From Chthoniobacteraceae bacterium (lineage in GTDB: Bacteria > Verrucomicrobiota > Verrucomicrobiia > Chthoniobacterales > Chthoniobacteraceae), in the NCBI GenBank assembly GCA_947479475.1, contig CANJZW010000003.1, forward strand, positions 1 to 64,000: a DNA stretch of 64,000 bases, given 5' to 3'. Below the pieces are notes generated by a model, which made no database searches, had not been told where the DNA came from, and was given only the letters and a program-made list of their open reading frames with translations. This document shows, one piece after another, positions 40,400-49,389 of the stretch (the stretch's first letter is position 1; each line of letters starts with the position of its first letter). The position numbers and the translations under genes are program-made.

Positions 40400-43159
40400 C
40401 TAGCCCGCGAGGGCGTCGGCGACGCGTTTGATTTCGGTGAGTTTTTCCTGCCAGTCGTTTTCACGCTGGCGGTGTTCTGCCACGACGGCCTCGGGCGCGC
40501 CGCTGACAAAGGTTTCGCTGCCGAGCTTGGCCCTCACTTTGGTGAGTTCCAGTTCGATTTTGGCGATCTCTTTCCCCAAACGGTCCCGTTCCGCAGCCAC
40601 GTCCACCAAGCCCTCCAGCGGCAGGTACAACTGGCCCAAGGGAGTGAGCGAGGAGGGCGTTCCGCGGGGCGGCGTCCAGTCGCTCCCGGCGACTTCCAGG
40701 GATTCGGCGTTGAGCAGGAGGCGGATCACCTCGGCGTCGTGCGCGGCGAGCGGCGCCGTGGCTTGGAGCACGAAGGGCACGCGTTTGTTGGAGGGGAGGG
40801 CGAAATCCCGGCGCAGGCCGCGGCCGGCGCCGACGACTTCGAAACGGGTTTGGGCCCGGGCTTCGTCTTCGGGCAGGAGCCCGTAGTGGGTGCGGAAATC
40901 CTCGCCGAGGGGTAGCGGCCAGAGCGCCTGCATGAGGGAGCGTCCCCCTTGGGCTTCGGGCAGATCCGTGTTGAAGCCCAGCCCGTGCCAGAGTTCCTCG
41001 GTGATGAAGGGCATGAACGGGTGGAAGAGGCGGAGCGCATGGGCGAGGACGAAGTCCATCACCGCCAGCGTGTTGTCTCGGGCCGCAGGGTCCTGCCCGT
41101 TGAGCGTCGCCTTGGAGGCCTCCACATACCAGTCGCAGTATTCGCTCCAAAAAAAGCGGTACAGCGCCTGGGCGGCGTCGGAGAAGCGGTACTCGTCGAG
41201 AGCGGCGGAGACTTCGGAGATCGCGGCGTCCAGGCGCAGCAGAATCCACTTGTCGTCGGTGGAGAGGCGGTTGGGCTGGATTTCCCCTTCCGGCGCGCCT
41301 CCCTGCATCTGGCGGAAGCGTGCGGCGTTCCAGAGTTTGGTGCAAAAGTTGCGTCCTAGTTCGACGTTTTTTTCATCAAAAAGAACGTCCTGCCCCAGCG
41401 GCGCGCTGCGCATGACGCCAAACCGCAGGGCGTCCGCACCGAACTTGGCGATGAGATCGAGCGGGTCGGGCGAGTTGCCCAGAGACTTGGACATTTTCCG
41501 GCCCTGTTTGTCCCGGATGATGCCGGTAAAATACACGTTTTTGAAGGGCAGCTGCCCCATGTATTCGAACCCGGCCATGATCATGCGGGCGACCCAGAAA
41601 AAGATGATGTCGGGGCCGGTGACGAGGTCGGTTGTCGGGTAGAAAACGCTGAGCGTGTTGGTTTTCTCAGGCCAGCCCATGGTGGCGAACGGCCACAGCC
41701 AGGAGGAGAACCAAGTGTCCAGCACGTCGCCGTCCTGCTCCCACTGGGAGAGGTCGCCGGGGGCCTCCAGCCCGCAATAGGCGATGGAGCCGTCTTCGAG
41801 GGTTCGCACGGCTTCTTCGGGCACGGCATGCCCCAATGCGGCGCGGGCGGCGGCGAGGTCGGTGCCGTGAAAGTACCAGACGGGAATACGGTGGCCCCAC
41901 CAGAGTTGGCGGGAAATACACCAGTCCTGGAGGTTTTCCATCCAGTGGTCGTACACCTTGCTCCAGCGTTCCGGGTGAAAATGCATCTGCCCCGCGCGCA
42001 CGACCTCCCGCGAGGCGTCTTTGGAGGGATAACGCAGGAACCACTGGCTGCTCAGGCGCGGTTCGACGGGCACGTCGGCGCGTTCTGAATATCCGACGTT
42101 GTTCGGGTGTGGTTCCTCTTTTTCGAGCAGGCCGAGTTCCCCGAGAATGGCCACGGCAACCTTGCGCGCTTCAAAGCGGTCGAGGCCGCAGAGCGCCTCG
42201 CCGGCGAGGGAGTTCATGGTGCCGTCCGGGTGCATGATGTCGACGGCGGGCAGGCCGTGACGCTGGCCGATTTCAAAGTCGGCCTTGTCGTGGGCGGGGG
42301 TGACTTTAAGCACCCCGGTGCCGAAGCTGAACTCGACGTGTTCGTCCCCGATGATGGGGATGAGGCGGTCCTCGCGGGGGAGCTCGCTTGGGAGCGGGCG
42401 CACCGCGTGCAATCCGATGAAGGCGCTGTAGCGCGGATCCTTCGGGTGGACGGCGATGGCGGTGTCGCCCGGAATGGTCTCGGGCCGGGTGGTGGCGATG
42501 GTGAGGAAGGTCCCGGGCCGCTCGGCGATTTCCACGCGGAAATGGTAGAGAAAGCCGTTCTGGGCCTTCATGACGACTTCCTCGTCGGAGAGGGCCGTGC
42601 GGGAGACGGGGCACCAGTTCACCATGCGTTTGCCCCGGTAGATGGCGCCCTTTTGAAAGAGGTCGGCGAAAACGCGCTGCACGCAGGCCGAATATTCGGG
42701 GTCCATGGTGAAGCGTTCCCGACTCCAGTCGCAGGAGGCGCCCAGTTTTTTGAGCTGCTGGATGATGATGCCCCCGTGCTTGTCCTTCCATTCCCAGACT
42801 TTGGCCAGAAATTTGTCCCTTCCCAGATCGTCCCGATGCCGGATTTCACCCGATTTTTTCAGGGTGCGTTCCACGACGGTTTGAGTGGCGATCCCCGCGT
42901 GGTCGGTGCCGGGCAGCCAAAGGACCTCTTTTCCCAGCATCCGCGCGCGGCGTGCGAGGATATCCTGAATCGTGTTGTTGAGAACGTGGCCTAGGGTCAA
43001 CACCCCGGTGACGTTAGGCGGAGGGATGACGATGGAGTAGGCGGGGCGTTCGGGAGAGACGCGCTCGGGGTGGGCGGAAAAACAGCCGTCTGCCAGCCAA
43101 GTGGCATACCATTTCTCTTCAATTGCCTGCGGTTCGTAGGTCTTCGGAAGCTCGGACAT
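40400..43159 (-). CDS. valS: Valyl-tRNA synthetase
   Basis: 919 residues from MSELPKTYEPQAIEEKWYAT, the usual class I synthetase opening; in-frame sequence to 43360 overlaps the divergent aroD region and is rejected. HIGH-type motif in PPPNVTGVLTLGHVLNNT, editing domain in the middle (GTGVLKVTPAHDKADFEIGQ), KMSKS motif intact (GRKMSKSLGNSPDP), anticodon-binding domain (SEYCDWYVEASK) and the valine-specific C-terminal coiled coil (RDRLGKEIAKIELELTKVRA). It charges tRNA-Val with valine and edits threonine. Divergent from aroD across 137 bases, in which no leader structure was recognised. Confidence 0.97.
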   Translation of the reverse strand: MSELPKTYEPQAIEEKWYATWLADGCFSAHPERVSPERPAYSIVIPPPNVTGVLTLGHVLNNTIQDILARRARMLGKEVLWLPGTDHAGIATQTVVERTLKKSGEIRHRDDLGRDKFLAKVWEWKDKHGGIIIQQLKKLGASCDWSRERFTMDPEYSACVQRVFADLFQKGAIYRGKRMVNWCPVSRTALSDEEVVMKAQNGFLYHFRVEIAERPGTFLTIATTRPETIPGDTAIAVHPKDPRYSAFIGLHAVRPLPSELPREDRLIPIIGDEHVEFSFGTGVLKVTPAHDKADFEIGQRHGLPAVDIMHPDGTMNSLAGEALCGLDRFEARKVAVAILGELGLLEKEEPHPNNVGYSERADVPVEPRLSSQWFLRYPSKDASREVVRAGQMHFHPERWSKVYDHWMENLQDWCISRQLWWGHRIPVWYFHGTDLAAARAALGHAVPEEAVRTLEDGSIAYCGLEAPGDLSQWEQDGDVLDTWFSSWLWPFATMGWPEKTNTLSVFYPTTDLVTGPDIIFFWVARMIMAGFEYMGQLPFKNVYFTGIIRDKQGRKMSKSLGNSPDPLDLIAKFGADALRFGVMRSAPLGQDVLFDEKNVELGRNFCTKLWNAARFRQMQGGAPEGEIQPNRLSTDDKWILLRLDAAISEVSAALDEYRFSDAAQALYRFFWSEYCDWYVEASKATLNGQDPAARDNTLAVMDFVLAHALRLFHPFMPFITEELWHGLGFNTDLPEAQGGRSLMQALWPLPLGEDFRTHYGLLPEDEARAQTRFEVVGAGRGLRRDFALPSNKRVPFVLQATAPLAAHDAEVIRLLLNAESLEVAGSDWTPPRGTPSSLTPLGQLYLPLEGLVDVAAERDRLGKEIAKIELELTKVRAKLGSETFVSGAPEAVVAEHRQRENDWQEKLTEIKRVADALAG

Positions 43160-43296
43160 AAAAGCGACTGAGACTGTCTGAGTCCGGAGGCTCATTGGCA
43201 AGCCTGCGTGCGTGGGGTCGCCGGCCCCGGCGCCGGGGTGAAGAGTTTTTCGCGGCGAAGTTGAGTTTTGGCGCCGGGTTGGAAAAGATCGCTGCC

Positions 43297-44007
43297 ATGA
43301 ACCGCCCCGCTTCTTCCCCCCAGCCTTTGGTGGTGGGGACCATTCATTCTCCCGGCGCACTCAAATGCGCGCTGAAACTCAAGGCCGGCCAGGTCGACCT
43401 TCTCGAACTGCGCGTGGACGCCTTCGCAAACGAGCCCGAAGTCCTCGCCAAGGCCGCCCCCAAATTACAAGCGCCGCTCCTGCTTACGGTGCGCCACCCC
43501 GCGGAGGGCGGCATGGCGCCGTACACCCTACAGAGGCGCCGCGAGCTTATCCGGCAATTTTTGCCTCTTGTTCGGTGGGTGGATTTTGAGTTGCGTTCCC
43601 TTGTCCCGCTTAGGGAAGAAATTGCCCAGTCCAAGGAAAGGGGGCTCAAGGTGATTGTTTCGGACCATCATTTTAAAGCGACTCCTTCCCTCGCGGTTTT
43701 GGAGCAACGGTGGGTGCGGGCGCAGGTCTGCAATCCGGATGTGGTCAAGGTCGCCGCCACGGTGCGGACGCCCGAGGAGTTGTCGCGGCTGTTCGTCTTT
43801 TTTAACCGGCAGCAGGCCCGGCGCCCCGGGCGGATGTCGGTCATGGGCATGGGGCCTTTTGGGCAGGTATCGCGCCTTTTGTTTGGAAACTGCGGGTCTG
43901 TACTCAACTACGGCTACCTGGATCAGGCGCAGGTGCCGGGTCAGTGGCCGGCCGAGTTGTTAAAGCGGCGGCTGGTGGAACTGGGGGGAGCGCCTGCAAA
44001 AACCTAA
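43297..44007 (+). CDS. aroD: Type I 3-dehydroquinate dehydratase
   Basis: 236 residues from MNRPASSPQPLVVGTIHSPG; the longer frame from 43195 lies in the valS promoter region. Type I signatures: LLELRVDAF (substrate binding), LLTVRHPAEGG, VSDHHFKATPS with the catalytic His, and VVKVAATVRTPEELSRLF with the Schiff-base Lys. The end VMGMGPFGQVSRLLFGNCGS is typical. The enzyme dehydrates 3-dehydroquinate in the shikimate pathway. It is somewhat shorter than the 250-residue enterobacterial form. Followed by 135 bases before the flagellar locus. Confidence 0.92.
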   Translation: MNRPASSPQPLVVGTIHSPGALKCALKLKAGQVDLLELRVDAFANEPEVLAKAAPKLQAPLLLTVRHPAEGGMAPYTLQRRRELIRQFLPLVRWVDFELRSLVPLREEIAQSKERGLKVIVSDHHFKATPSLAVLEQRWVRAQVCNPDVVKVAATVRTPEELSRLFVFFNRQQARRPGRMSVMGMGPFGQVSRLLFGNCGSVLNYGYLDQAQVPGQWPAELLKRRLVELGGAPAKT

Positions 44008-44142
44008 AGGTAGCCCGGGGAAATGCCGAAATGTAGAAGGGGCGTACTCTGTGGCCGGACGAAGTTTGAGGAAAAACTCAACAAGGGTCTGTTTTAGGGT
44101 ACGTTTCTTGCTCAACAAAAGCGGTACACACGTCTTAATCTT

Positions 44143-45948
44143 ATGGCTGGCATTCAACTTACAGGCTTGGCTTCGGGAATGGATTGGAAGACTACGGTCG
44201 ACCAGTTGATGAAGATTGAGCAAATCCCACAGGATGCGCTCAAGGCCAAGCAAGCTGCCGGGACCAAGGTGCAGTCGGCCTACGACACGCTCAAAACGAA
44301 CCTGACAGCGCTGCAAACGGCAGCCGTGGGCCTGCAAACGGGAGTTTCTGGTTATCCCAGGAGCGCCACGGTGAGTGGCGACTACGATGCAACCTCCAAG
44401 GCCTACTCCTCGGCTTCAGGGGCCTCCGTTTCGACGGCCAGTGGCGCGACGCTGGGAACGTTCCAGTTTGAGGTCACTTCCATGGGGAAAGCGTCCACCC
44501 TCACGGGGCTGAGCGACAGCCTGCGGGCTAGCGTCGCCTCGGCTGGGGACTTGAAATTGTCCGATTATGGGGTTTCAGAGGGGGTTTTCACTCTGAATGG
44601 GACAAAATACACGCTGACCTCCGAGGATCTGGACAAGAGCGTGAAGGACTTCTTTGGCCTCTCAGACGACGGGGCGGGCGGGTTGACCGGGAATTCTGTC
44701 AACGGAACTGCGGTTGACGGGCTCACCGTGACCATCGATGCTCTCACGCGCTCCTTGAAGTTGTCTGCTGAGACTTCCTTGGGCGCCGCAGGAGACACCA
44801 GCAGTTTTCTGGCCGCTCTTGGGCTTGAATACACCGCCGATGCCGGCACGCCGGACACGGTTTTCAAGCAGTTCATGCCAGCCTCAACCCTCGGGCGTGT
44901 CACGCTCGGGGGGCTCTCGGGCGGGGCGGGTCTCGGCGCGGCGATGGATCTGGATCTGACCATCAACGGAGTCAGTGTAGGCCAGTTTGGGCAGGATTCG
45001 ACTCTGGGATCGGTGGTTTCCGCGATCAACGGGAACTCTGCGACCGGGGTGACTGCTTCCATTGATTCGGTGAATGGAAAGCTGCGTCTGACGGCAAACT
45101 CGATCGGCGCAATGGGGATTAGTGTCAATGCGGGCGATGGTCTGGCTGCAGCCCTTGGGATAGACGGGCCGTCGGTGGATCGCGGCACGGGCGTTCTCTA
45201 CAATCTCACGCATAACGGCACGACGGTCGCTCTCACGAGTGATTCAGCCACCCTGGACATTTCGAAATATGGATACGGCGCCACGCAGCTGACCGTCTCG
45301 AACAAGGGAACCTATAGCGTCCAGGTGACGGGAAGCGGGGCGAGTTACAAGTCGAAGATCAACACGTTCATCACGGCTTACAACTCTCTGAAGCAGATGT
45401 TGGACGATTCCACCAAGATCACGGTGGGTGCGGACGGGAAGGTGCAGGCCAGCGTGTTTTCAAGCCGCGCCGACATCAACAGCTTGTTGTCTACGATCCG
45501 CGCCAAGATTTACACGCCGCTCACGGATGCATCGATCAGTTCGACTTACAATACGGCTTCCAAGATTGGCTTGGGGTTTGACTCTTCGGGGGTGCTTTCG
45601 ATTACGGATTCTGCGAAATTAGATTCCGCCCTGGCCAACAGCCCGAGCAGCGTGGACGCGCTCTTGAACCTGAACGCAAACGCCGTCTCGTCTACGCCCT
45701 CTGGACAGCAGGGCATCGCCACCCGGATCAACAATCTGATGAAGGCGATGACCGCGACGGGCGGCTTGGTTGCCGCGGCCAAAACGTCGCTCACTTCTCA
45801 AAACAAGCGGTTGCAGTCGCAGATTGATGCGATGACTCGTTCTCTGACTCAGACGCGTGCTTCTTTGGAGCGCGGGTTTATTGCGATGGAGCAGGCGCAG
45901 TCGAAATACCAGTCCATGACCCAGCAGCTCACTGCGGCATTCAAATGA
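44143..45948 (+). CDS. fliD: Flagellar filament cap protein FliD (HAP2)
   Basis: 601 residues. The N-terminal helix region MAGIQLTGLASGMDWKTTVD with QLMKIEQIPQDALKAKQAAG and the C-terminal coiled coil (SLTSQNKRLQSQIDAMTRSL, ERGFIAMEQAQSKYQSMTQQ) match FliD, which caps the growing filament and helps flagellin fold. The middle domains (TLGTFQFEVTSMGKASTL; DLDLTINGVSVGQFGQDS) are larger than in E. coli (468 residues). First gene of the flagellar locus; its TGA overlaps the ATG of a lipoprotein gene (ATGA). No flagellin gene is in the window. Confidence 0.93.
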   Translation: MAGIQLTGLASGMDWKTTVDQLMKIEQIPQDALKAKQAAGTKVQSAYDTLKTNLTALQTAAVGLQTGVSGYPRSATVSGDYDATSKAYSSASGASVSTASGATLGTFQFEVTSMGKASTLTGLSDSLRASVASAGDLKLSDYGVSEGVFTLNGTKYTLTSEDLDKSVKDFFGLSDDGAGGLTGNSVNGTAVDGLTVTIDALTRSLKLSAETSLGAAGDTSSFLAALGLEYTADAGTPDTVFKQFMPASTLGRVTLGGLSGGAGLGAAMDLDLTINGVSVGQFGQDSTLGSVVSAINGNSATGVTASIDSVNGKLRLTANSIGAMGISVNAGDGLAAALGIDGPSVDRGTGVLYNLTHNGTTVALTSDSATLDISKYGYGATQLTVSNKGTYSVQVTGSGASYKSKINTFITAYNSLKQMLDDSTKITVGADGKVQASVFSSRADINSLLSTIRAKIYTPLTDASISSTYNTASKIGLGFDSSGVLSITDSAKLDSALANSPSSVDALLNLNANAVSSTPSGQQGIATRINNLMKAMTATGGLVAAAKTSLTSQNKRLQSQIDAMTRSLTQTRASLERGFIAMEQAQSKYQSMTQQLTAAFK

Positions 45949-46595
45949 AGCAATTGAAATTTATTATTCTTCTGGGGGCGGCAGCTCTGGCGGCAACTGG
46001 CTGCCAGACGCGTCGAAAGGCGACCGTCTCCCAGCGGCCTGATGCTCCTCAAAACTGGTTTTTGCCCACCAATCCCGGTCGCTTGATCCGGCGCGTTGCA
46101 ATGTTGCCGGTCTATCACGCCCGGATTCCGGGCGAAACGCTCAAGGATATTGATGTGGCGTTGGGGGCGGAGCTTTCCAAAAAGGCGGTATTTGAAGTGG
46201 TGCCTCTTTCACGCACAGAGATGGAGGGGTTGATCGGCCTTCGGGAAGTCTCTTCGGTGGAGCGTATTCCCGGGGATCTTTTCCGCAAGCTCCAGGAGCA
46301 GTACGGAGTGGACGGCGTGATGCTTACCGATTTGACCCACTATTCTCCCTACCGGCCGGTCTCCATCGGGGTCCGTTCGAAGCTGGTCGATATCGAAAGC
46401 GGCCGCATCCACTGGGCGAGCGACGTGCTTTTGGACTCCAGCAATGCGGGGGTGGCGGTGGCCGCGCGGGAATACCAGAAGATTCTGTGTCGGGATAATT
46501 TTCCGATTCAGGGCGATGGCGGCACGGTCTTGATGAGCCCTCGAATGTTCGTGAAGTTTGCGGCGTTCAGCAACTACGCCAGTTTGCAAAAATAG
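45945..46595 (+). CDS. Outer-membrane-type lipoprotein of unknown function in the flagellar locus
   Basis: 216 residues. A signal peptide with a lipobox-like AATGC (LGAAALAATGCQTRRKATVS) predicts lipidation at Cys20. The body, RRVAMLPVYHARIPGETLKD, AELSKKAVFEVVPLSRTEME, QYGVDGVMLTDLTHYSPYRP and SKLVDIESGRIHWASDVLLD, has the CsgG/LPP20-like pattern of lipoproteins (a GTP/ATP-free Rossmann-like half). Translationally coupled to fliD by ATGA overlap, so it is probably produced with the flagellum; a P/L-ring or flagellar-sheath role is speculation. Confidence 0.8.
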   Translation: MKQLKFIILLGAAALAATGCQTRRKATVSQRPDAPQNWFLPTNPGRLIRRVAMLPVYHARIPGETLKDIDVALGAELSKKAVFEVVPLSRTEMEGLIGLREVSSVERIPGDLFRKLQEQYGVDGVMLTDLTHYSPYRPVSIGVRSKLVDIESGRIHWASDVLLDSSNAGVAVAAREYQKILCRDNFPIQGDGGTVLMSPRMFVKFAAFSNYASLQK

Positions 46596-46649
46596 CGCTT
46601 TTGTGGCACTTTCGCTAAAGTATCCGCAGCTTCTGCCGACTAAGAGAGT

Positions 46650-46946
46650 ATGAGCATCCAATCTATCCGTTCCGTAGCTGTGGGTCTTCCCGCCGCTCCT
46701 GCCGTTCAGCCTGCCGCCCAACCCTCAGTGCGTACGCCGCTTCAGGCGAGAAAGTCCCGTTCTTCAGATGACGGAAACGTTTTTGCCGCTCCCGGCGTCA
46801 TGTCCCGCCTGATTCGGTCGATGCGCTCCGATGAAGTGATGCGTGTCGAAGCCGTGTCCCGTGGGAGTGAATTGTCCGCCTCCAAAGGGTATCCCTCCGA
46901 TACGGTGGTGACCTCTGTGGTGCAGCAGATGATGGGCGGGCGCTAG
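46650..46946 (+). CDS. Small hypothetical protein between fliD and fliS (possible FlgM-like)
   Basis: 98 residues; a purine-rich AAGAGAG precedes the ATG closely. The N-terminal half is low-complexity (Ala/Pro/Ser), and the C-terminal helix-rich segment RVEAVSRGSELSASKGYPSD plus TVVTSVVQQMMGG superficially resembles the C-terminal end of anti-sigma-28 FlgM (G-x-Y-x-x-D-x-VA-x-x-L). The resemblance is weak. Location between fliD and fliS and the compact spacing make a flagellar role likely. Confidence 0.6.
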   Translation: MSIQSIRSVAVGLPAAPAVQPAAQPSVRTPLQARKSRSSDDGNVFAAPGVMSRLIRSMRSDEVMRVEAVSRGSELSASKGYPSDTVVTSVVQQMMGGR

Positions 46947-46973
46947 TTTTTAGGGGCCGCACAAGTTTTGCTG

Positions 46974-47375
46974 ATGCAGGAGACCCAGTTCGCGCAGTTA
47001 TACAAAGAGGCGTCCGTAAACACGGCCAGTCCGGGTGTCCTCGTTCTTATGCTGTATGACGGTGCGCTCCAGGGCTTGCACAAGGCTGAGTATGGATTCA
47101 CTCTTGAGAGCCCGGTCAAACGGAACGAAGAAATCCATAACGGGTTAATGCGTTCCCACGGCATTCTTCGCGAGCTTCAGCAGTCTCTGGATTTGGAGCA
47201 AGGGGACGAATTTGGCGATCGCATGTACGCGTTGTACGGCTTCTGGTTGGACAAGATCTTTGAAGCGAACGTCAAAAAGGACAGGGGCGCGCTTCCAGAG
47301 GTCATGTCCATGCTTCAGGATCTGCGAGATTCTTGGGAGGAAATGCTCCGAAGTTCCCCAGACCTGAAGGTTTGA
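46974..47375 (+). CDS. fliS: Flagellar export chaperone FliS
   Basis: 133 residues from the ATG at 46974; a TTG two codons earlier is possible. FliS landmarks are clear: YKEASVNTASPGVLVLMLYD near the start, then helices HKAEYGFTLESPVKRNEEIH and LDLEQGDEFGDRMYALYGFW with the amphipathic four-helix pattern. FliS binds flagellin C termini and prevents premature polymerisation. It directly follows the small ORF and precedes a 10-bp tandem repeat. The usual pairing with fliD upstream is present. Confidence 0.9.
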   Translation: MQETQFAQLYKEASVNTASPGVLVLMLYDGALQGLHKAEYGFTLESPVKRNEEIHNGLMRSHGILRELQQSLDLEQGDEFGDRMYALYGFWLDKIFEANVKKDRGALPEVMSMLQDLRDSWEEMLRSSPDLKV

Positions 47376-47390
47376 GTCCCTCTTTTTGGC

Positions 47391-47456
47391 TCTGGATCGC
47401 TCTGGATCGCTCTGGATCGCTCTGGATCGCTCTGGATCGCTCTGGATCGCTCTGGA
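47391..47456. repeat. 10-bp tandem repeat TCTGGATCGC, six copies plus a partial
   Basis: Six exact copies occupy 47391-47450, followed by TCTGGA. Each contains GATC. It lies in the otherwise empty 219-base gap (47376-47594) between fliS and the FlgN-like gene; as a perfect repeat it is expected to vary in length by slippage. Confidence 0.97.
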
Positions 47457-47594
47457 GTTGCCTACCTTGAGAAGTTGGACTCTGGTTTTTGCGGTTGGCT
47501 CGTTTTTTTGACAGTCGCCAGAGTCTGGGATACTGCCCCTGCTTTTCGAGCATCACTTCCCTGAGGGTCGGCTGAGAATTCTCTCAAAAACTTT

Positions 47595-47987
47595 ATGCCT
47601 GAACTTCGGAGGCCCCGCCCGTCGGGAATGGTTGTTTTTTGGGGGCTCTTATCGTCGATAGAGCGGATCACCTCCCTGGAGTTGGAGGCCGTGCGCGCCA
47701 GGGATTTTCCGACGATGGAAACCCTCTATGAGGCGAAGAAGGTGGATCTGGCCCGTCTGGTTGCCCTAGCTGGGCGCCTTGGGGTGACCCGGCAGAACCC
47801 TGAATTTCAGCAGCGCTGGGTTGCCTTGGAGCGTGCCTGTGCCAAGTTGGCGGAGGCTGCGGGTCTGGAGGTGCAGGCCCTGCGCGGCGAGTGGCAGGGG
47901 GCGGACTTTGAAAATCAACGGTTGCGCTCCTTGAAGCGAGCCTATGTTTCGGATACATCAGACTCAGAATTCCATGCGGAAGGCTGA
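47595..47987 (+). CDS. FlgN/FliT-like flagellar chaperone candidate
   Basis: 130 residues, all-helical. The segment LLSSIERITSLELEAVRARD, FPTMETLYEAKKVDLARLVA and WVALERACAKLAEAAGLEVQ has the heptad-like spacing and the conserved K(xx)DL of FlgN-type export chaperones, which escort hook-associated proteins FlgK and FlgL. The assignment is by pattern only. No ribosome site is clear, and the in-frame ATG 11 codons later (MVVFWG) could be the true start. Followed by the response-regulator gene 23 bases later. Confidence 0.6.
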   Translation: MPELRRPRPSGMVVFWGLLSSIERITSLELEAVRARDFPTMETLYEAKKVDLARLVALAGRLGVTRQNPEFQQRWVALERACAKLAEAAGLEVQALRGEWQGADFENQRLRSLKRAYVSDTSDSEFHAEG

Positions 47988-48010
47988 TTTCTGTGTAGCC
48001 CGTTACCATT

Positions 48011-49279
48011 ATGACTCATTGCGATCCCTTCAAGCGCTCTATTTTAATTGTTGATGATGAAGCGGATGTGCTCGCTGCACTCTCGGAGACAATCTCCAGC
48101 GATGCCTATCGCATCGTCACCTGCCTGAACGCGGCGGAGGCGTTGGCGGCGATCCAAAAGGAGGCCTTTGCCGTGGTGATCAGCGACCAAAACATGCCTG
48201 AGATGACTGGGCTGCAGCTTTTGGAAAAGGTGAGTGAAGCCCAGCCGCACTGTTCCAGAGTGTTGATTACCGGCATGCTGGTGGTCGACACCTTGATTGG
48301 CGCGATCAATTCGGGGGAGATCTACCGTTTTATTGCTAAACCTTGGAAGCGGGGGGAGGTGGTTGCGACGGTCGAAAATGCGGTGCACCGGTACGATCTG
48401 CTCTTGGAAAACCAGCGACTCCAGGCGGAAACCCAGGCGCTGAACGCGAGTCTGGAGGCCGCCAACGCGACGTTGCGCGAAAATCTGGGGCTGGTGACGG
48501 AACAGAAGTCGGCGATTGACCGTGCGCACGACGCGTTGCGGCAGAATTTCGAGCACTCTCTCGGCCTCTGCTTCCGGCTGATGAGCACGTTTTATCCTCT
48601 GCTGGGAAAACAGGCGCAGGCGGTTGTGGAAATCTGCCGGGCGATGGCGGACACGGAATATTTCACAGAAGTCGAGCGTCATGTGCTGATGACCAGCGCC
48701 TGGATTTACGATATTGGCCTGGTGGCCCTGGACCGGCCGCTCTTGCACAAGCTTTTCACTCGCCCTGAAGCGTGTACGCCGGAGGAGCACGCCCTGCTGC
48801 GCCACCACACCATCATTGGGCAGACCCTGGCTGCGTTCGTGGACCAGTTGCAGGAAGTTGGCACCACCATTCGCGCCCATCATGAGCGATTTGATGGCTC
48901 TGGTTACCCCGACGGGCATGCGGGTGAAAACCTTCCCTGGACGGCCCGCTGTCTGGCAGTGGCGGTCGCTTTTGTGCAGTCCGGGATGCCGAAGGAGCAG
49001 GCTTGCGAGTTTTTGCTGGAAGAATCAGGCAAGGGTTTTGACCCGGAGGCTGTGCGGCTGTTTTTTAGGACCAACCGGATGTCCAACCTGCCTCGCAACG
49101 TGAAGGAGGTCCTCATGGCGGAACTCAAGCCCGGCATGGAGTTGGCCCGCGGGATTGTCACCCCCTCTGGAATGTTGCTCGTGCCGGAAGGGCAGGTTCT
49201 CAACGAGTATTCCATTTCCAAGCTGACGAACCACGGCAGGCTCAATCTGGTGACGGAACGCCTGATGATTTTCGGCTGA
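48011..49279 (+). CDS. Response regulator with degenerate HD-GYP output domain
   Basis: 422 residues. REC domain at about 10-125: acidic pair D15-D16, phospho-acceptor D59 (VVISDQNMPEMTG), T87 and K110 (IAKPW). A coiled coil follows (about 130-185). The HD-GYP domain (about 190-355) keeps HHERFDGSGYPDG (H290-P300) but has Tyr233-Asp234 in place of the His-Asp metal pair (IYDIG instead of HDIGK) and Gln where the first metal His is expected (GKQAQAVVEIC). So it probably cannot cleave c-di-GMP as a classic phosphodiesterase and may instead bind or sense it. The last about 60 residues (ELKPGMELARGIVTPSG) form a PilZ-unrelated tail found in many HD-GYP response regulators. Located among flagellar chaperone genes. 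Confidence 0.9.
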   Translation: MTHCDPFKRSILIVDDEADVLAALSETISSDAYRIVTCLNAAEALAAIQKEAFAVVISDQNMPEMTGLQLLEKVSEAQPHCSRVLITGMLVVDTLIGAINSGEIYRFIAKPWKRGEVVATVENAVHRYDLLLENQRLQAETQALNASLEAANATLRENLGLVTEQKSAIDRAHDALRQNFEHSLGLCFRLMSTFYPLLGKQAQAVVEICRAMADTEYFTEVERHVLMTSAWIYDIGLVALDRPLLHKLFTRPEACTPEEHALLRHHTIIGQTLAAFVDQLQEVGTTIRAHHERFDGSGYPDGHAGENLPWTARCLAVAVAFVQSGMPKEQACEFLLEESGKGFDPEAVRLFFRTNRMSNLPRNVKEVLMAELKPGMELARGIVTPSGMLLVPEGQVLNEYSISKLTNHGRLNLVTERLMIFG

Positions 49280-49389
49280 AAGCCGCCGGCCGGCCGCCTC
49301 CATTTTGGAACCCCGGCCCGCTAGGTTGAATTTCTGAGGGAGACGCCCACAAAGGGTGGAATGGCACGGTCCTTGCTACCAGAGGACGC

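Noticed and set aside
46604-46625. TGGCAC as a sigma-54 promoter before the small flagellar ORF
   Set aside because: The GC element is not at the required 10-base distance from GG, and no TTGC follows.
47376-47594. CRISPR-like array at the 10-bp repeats
   Set aside because: Units are directly adjacent without spacers and too short; it is a simple tandem repeat.
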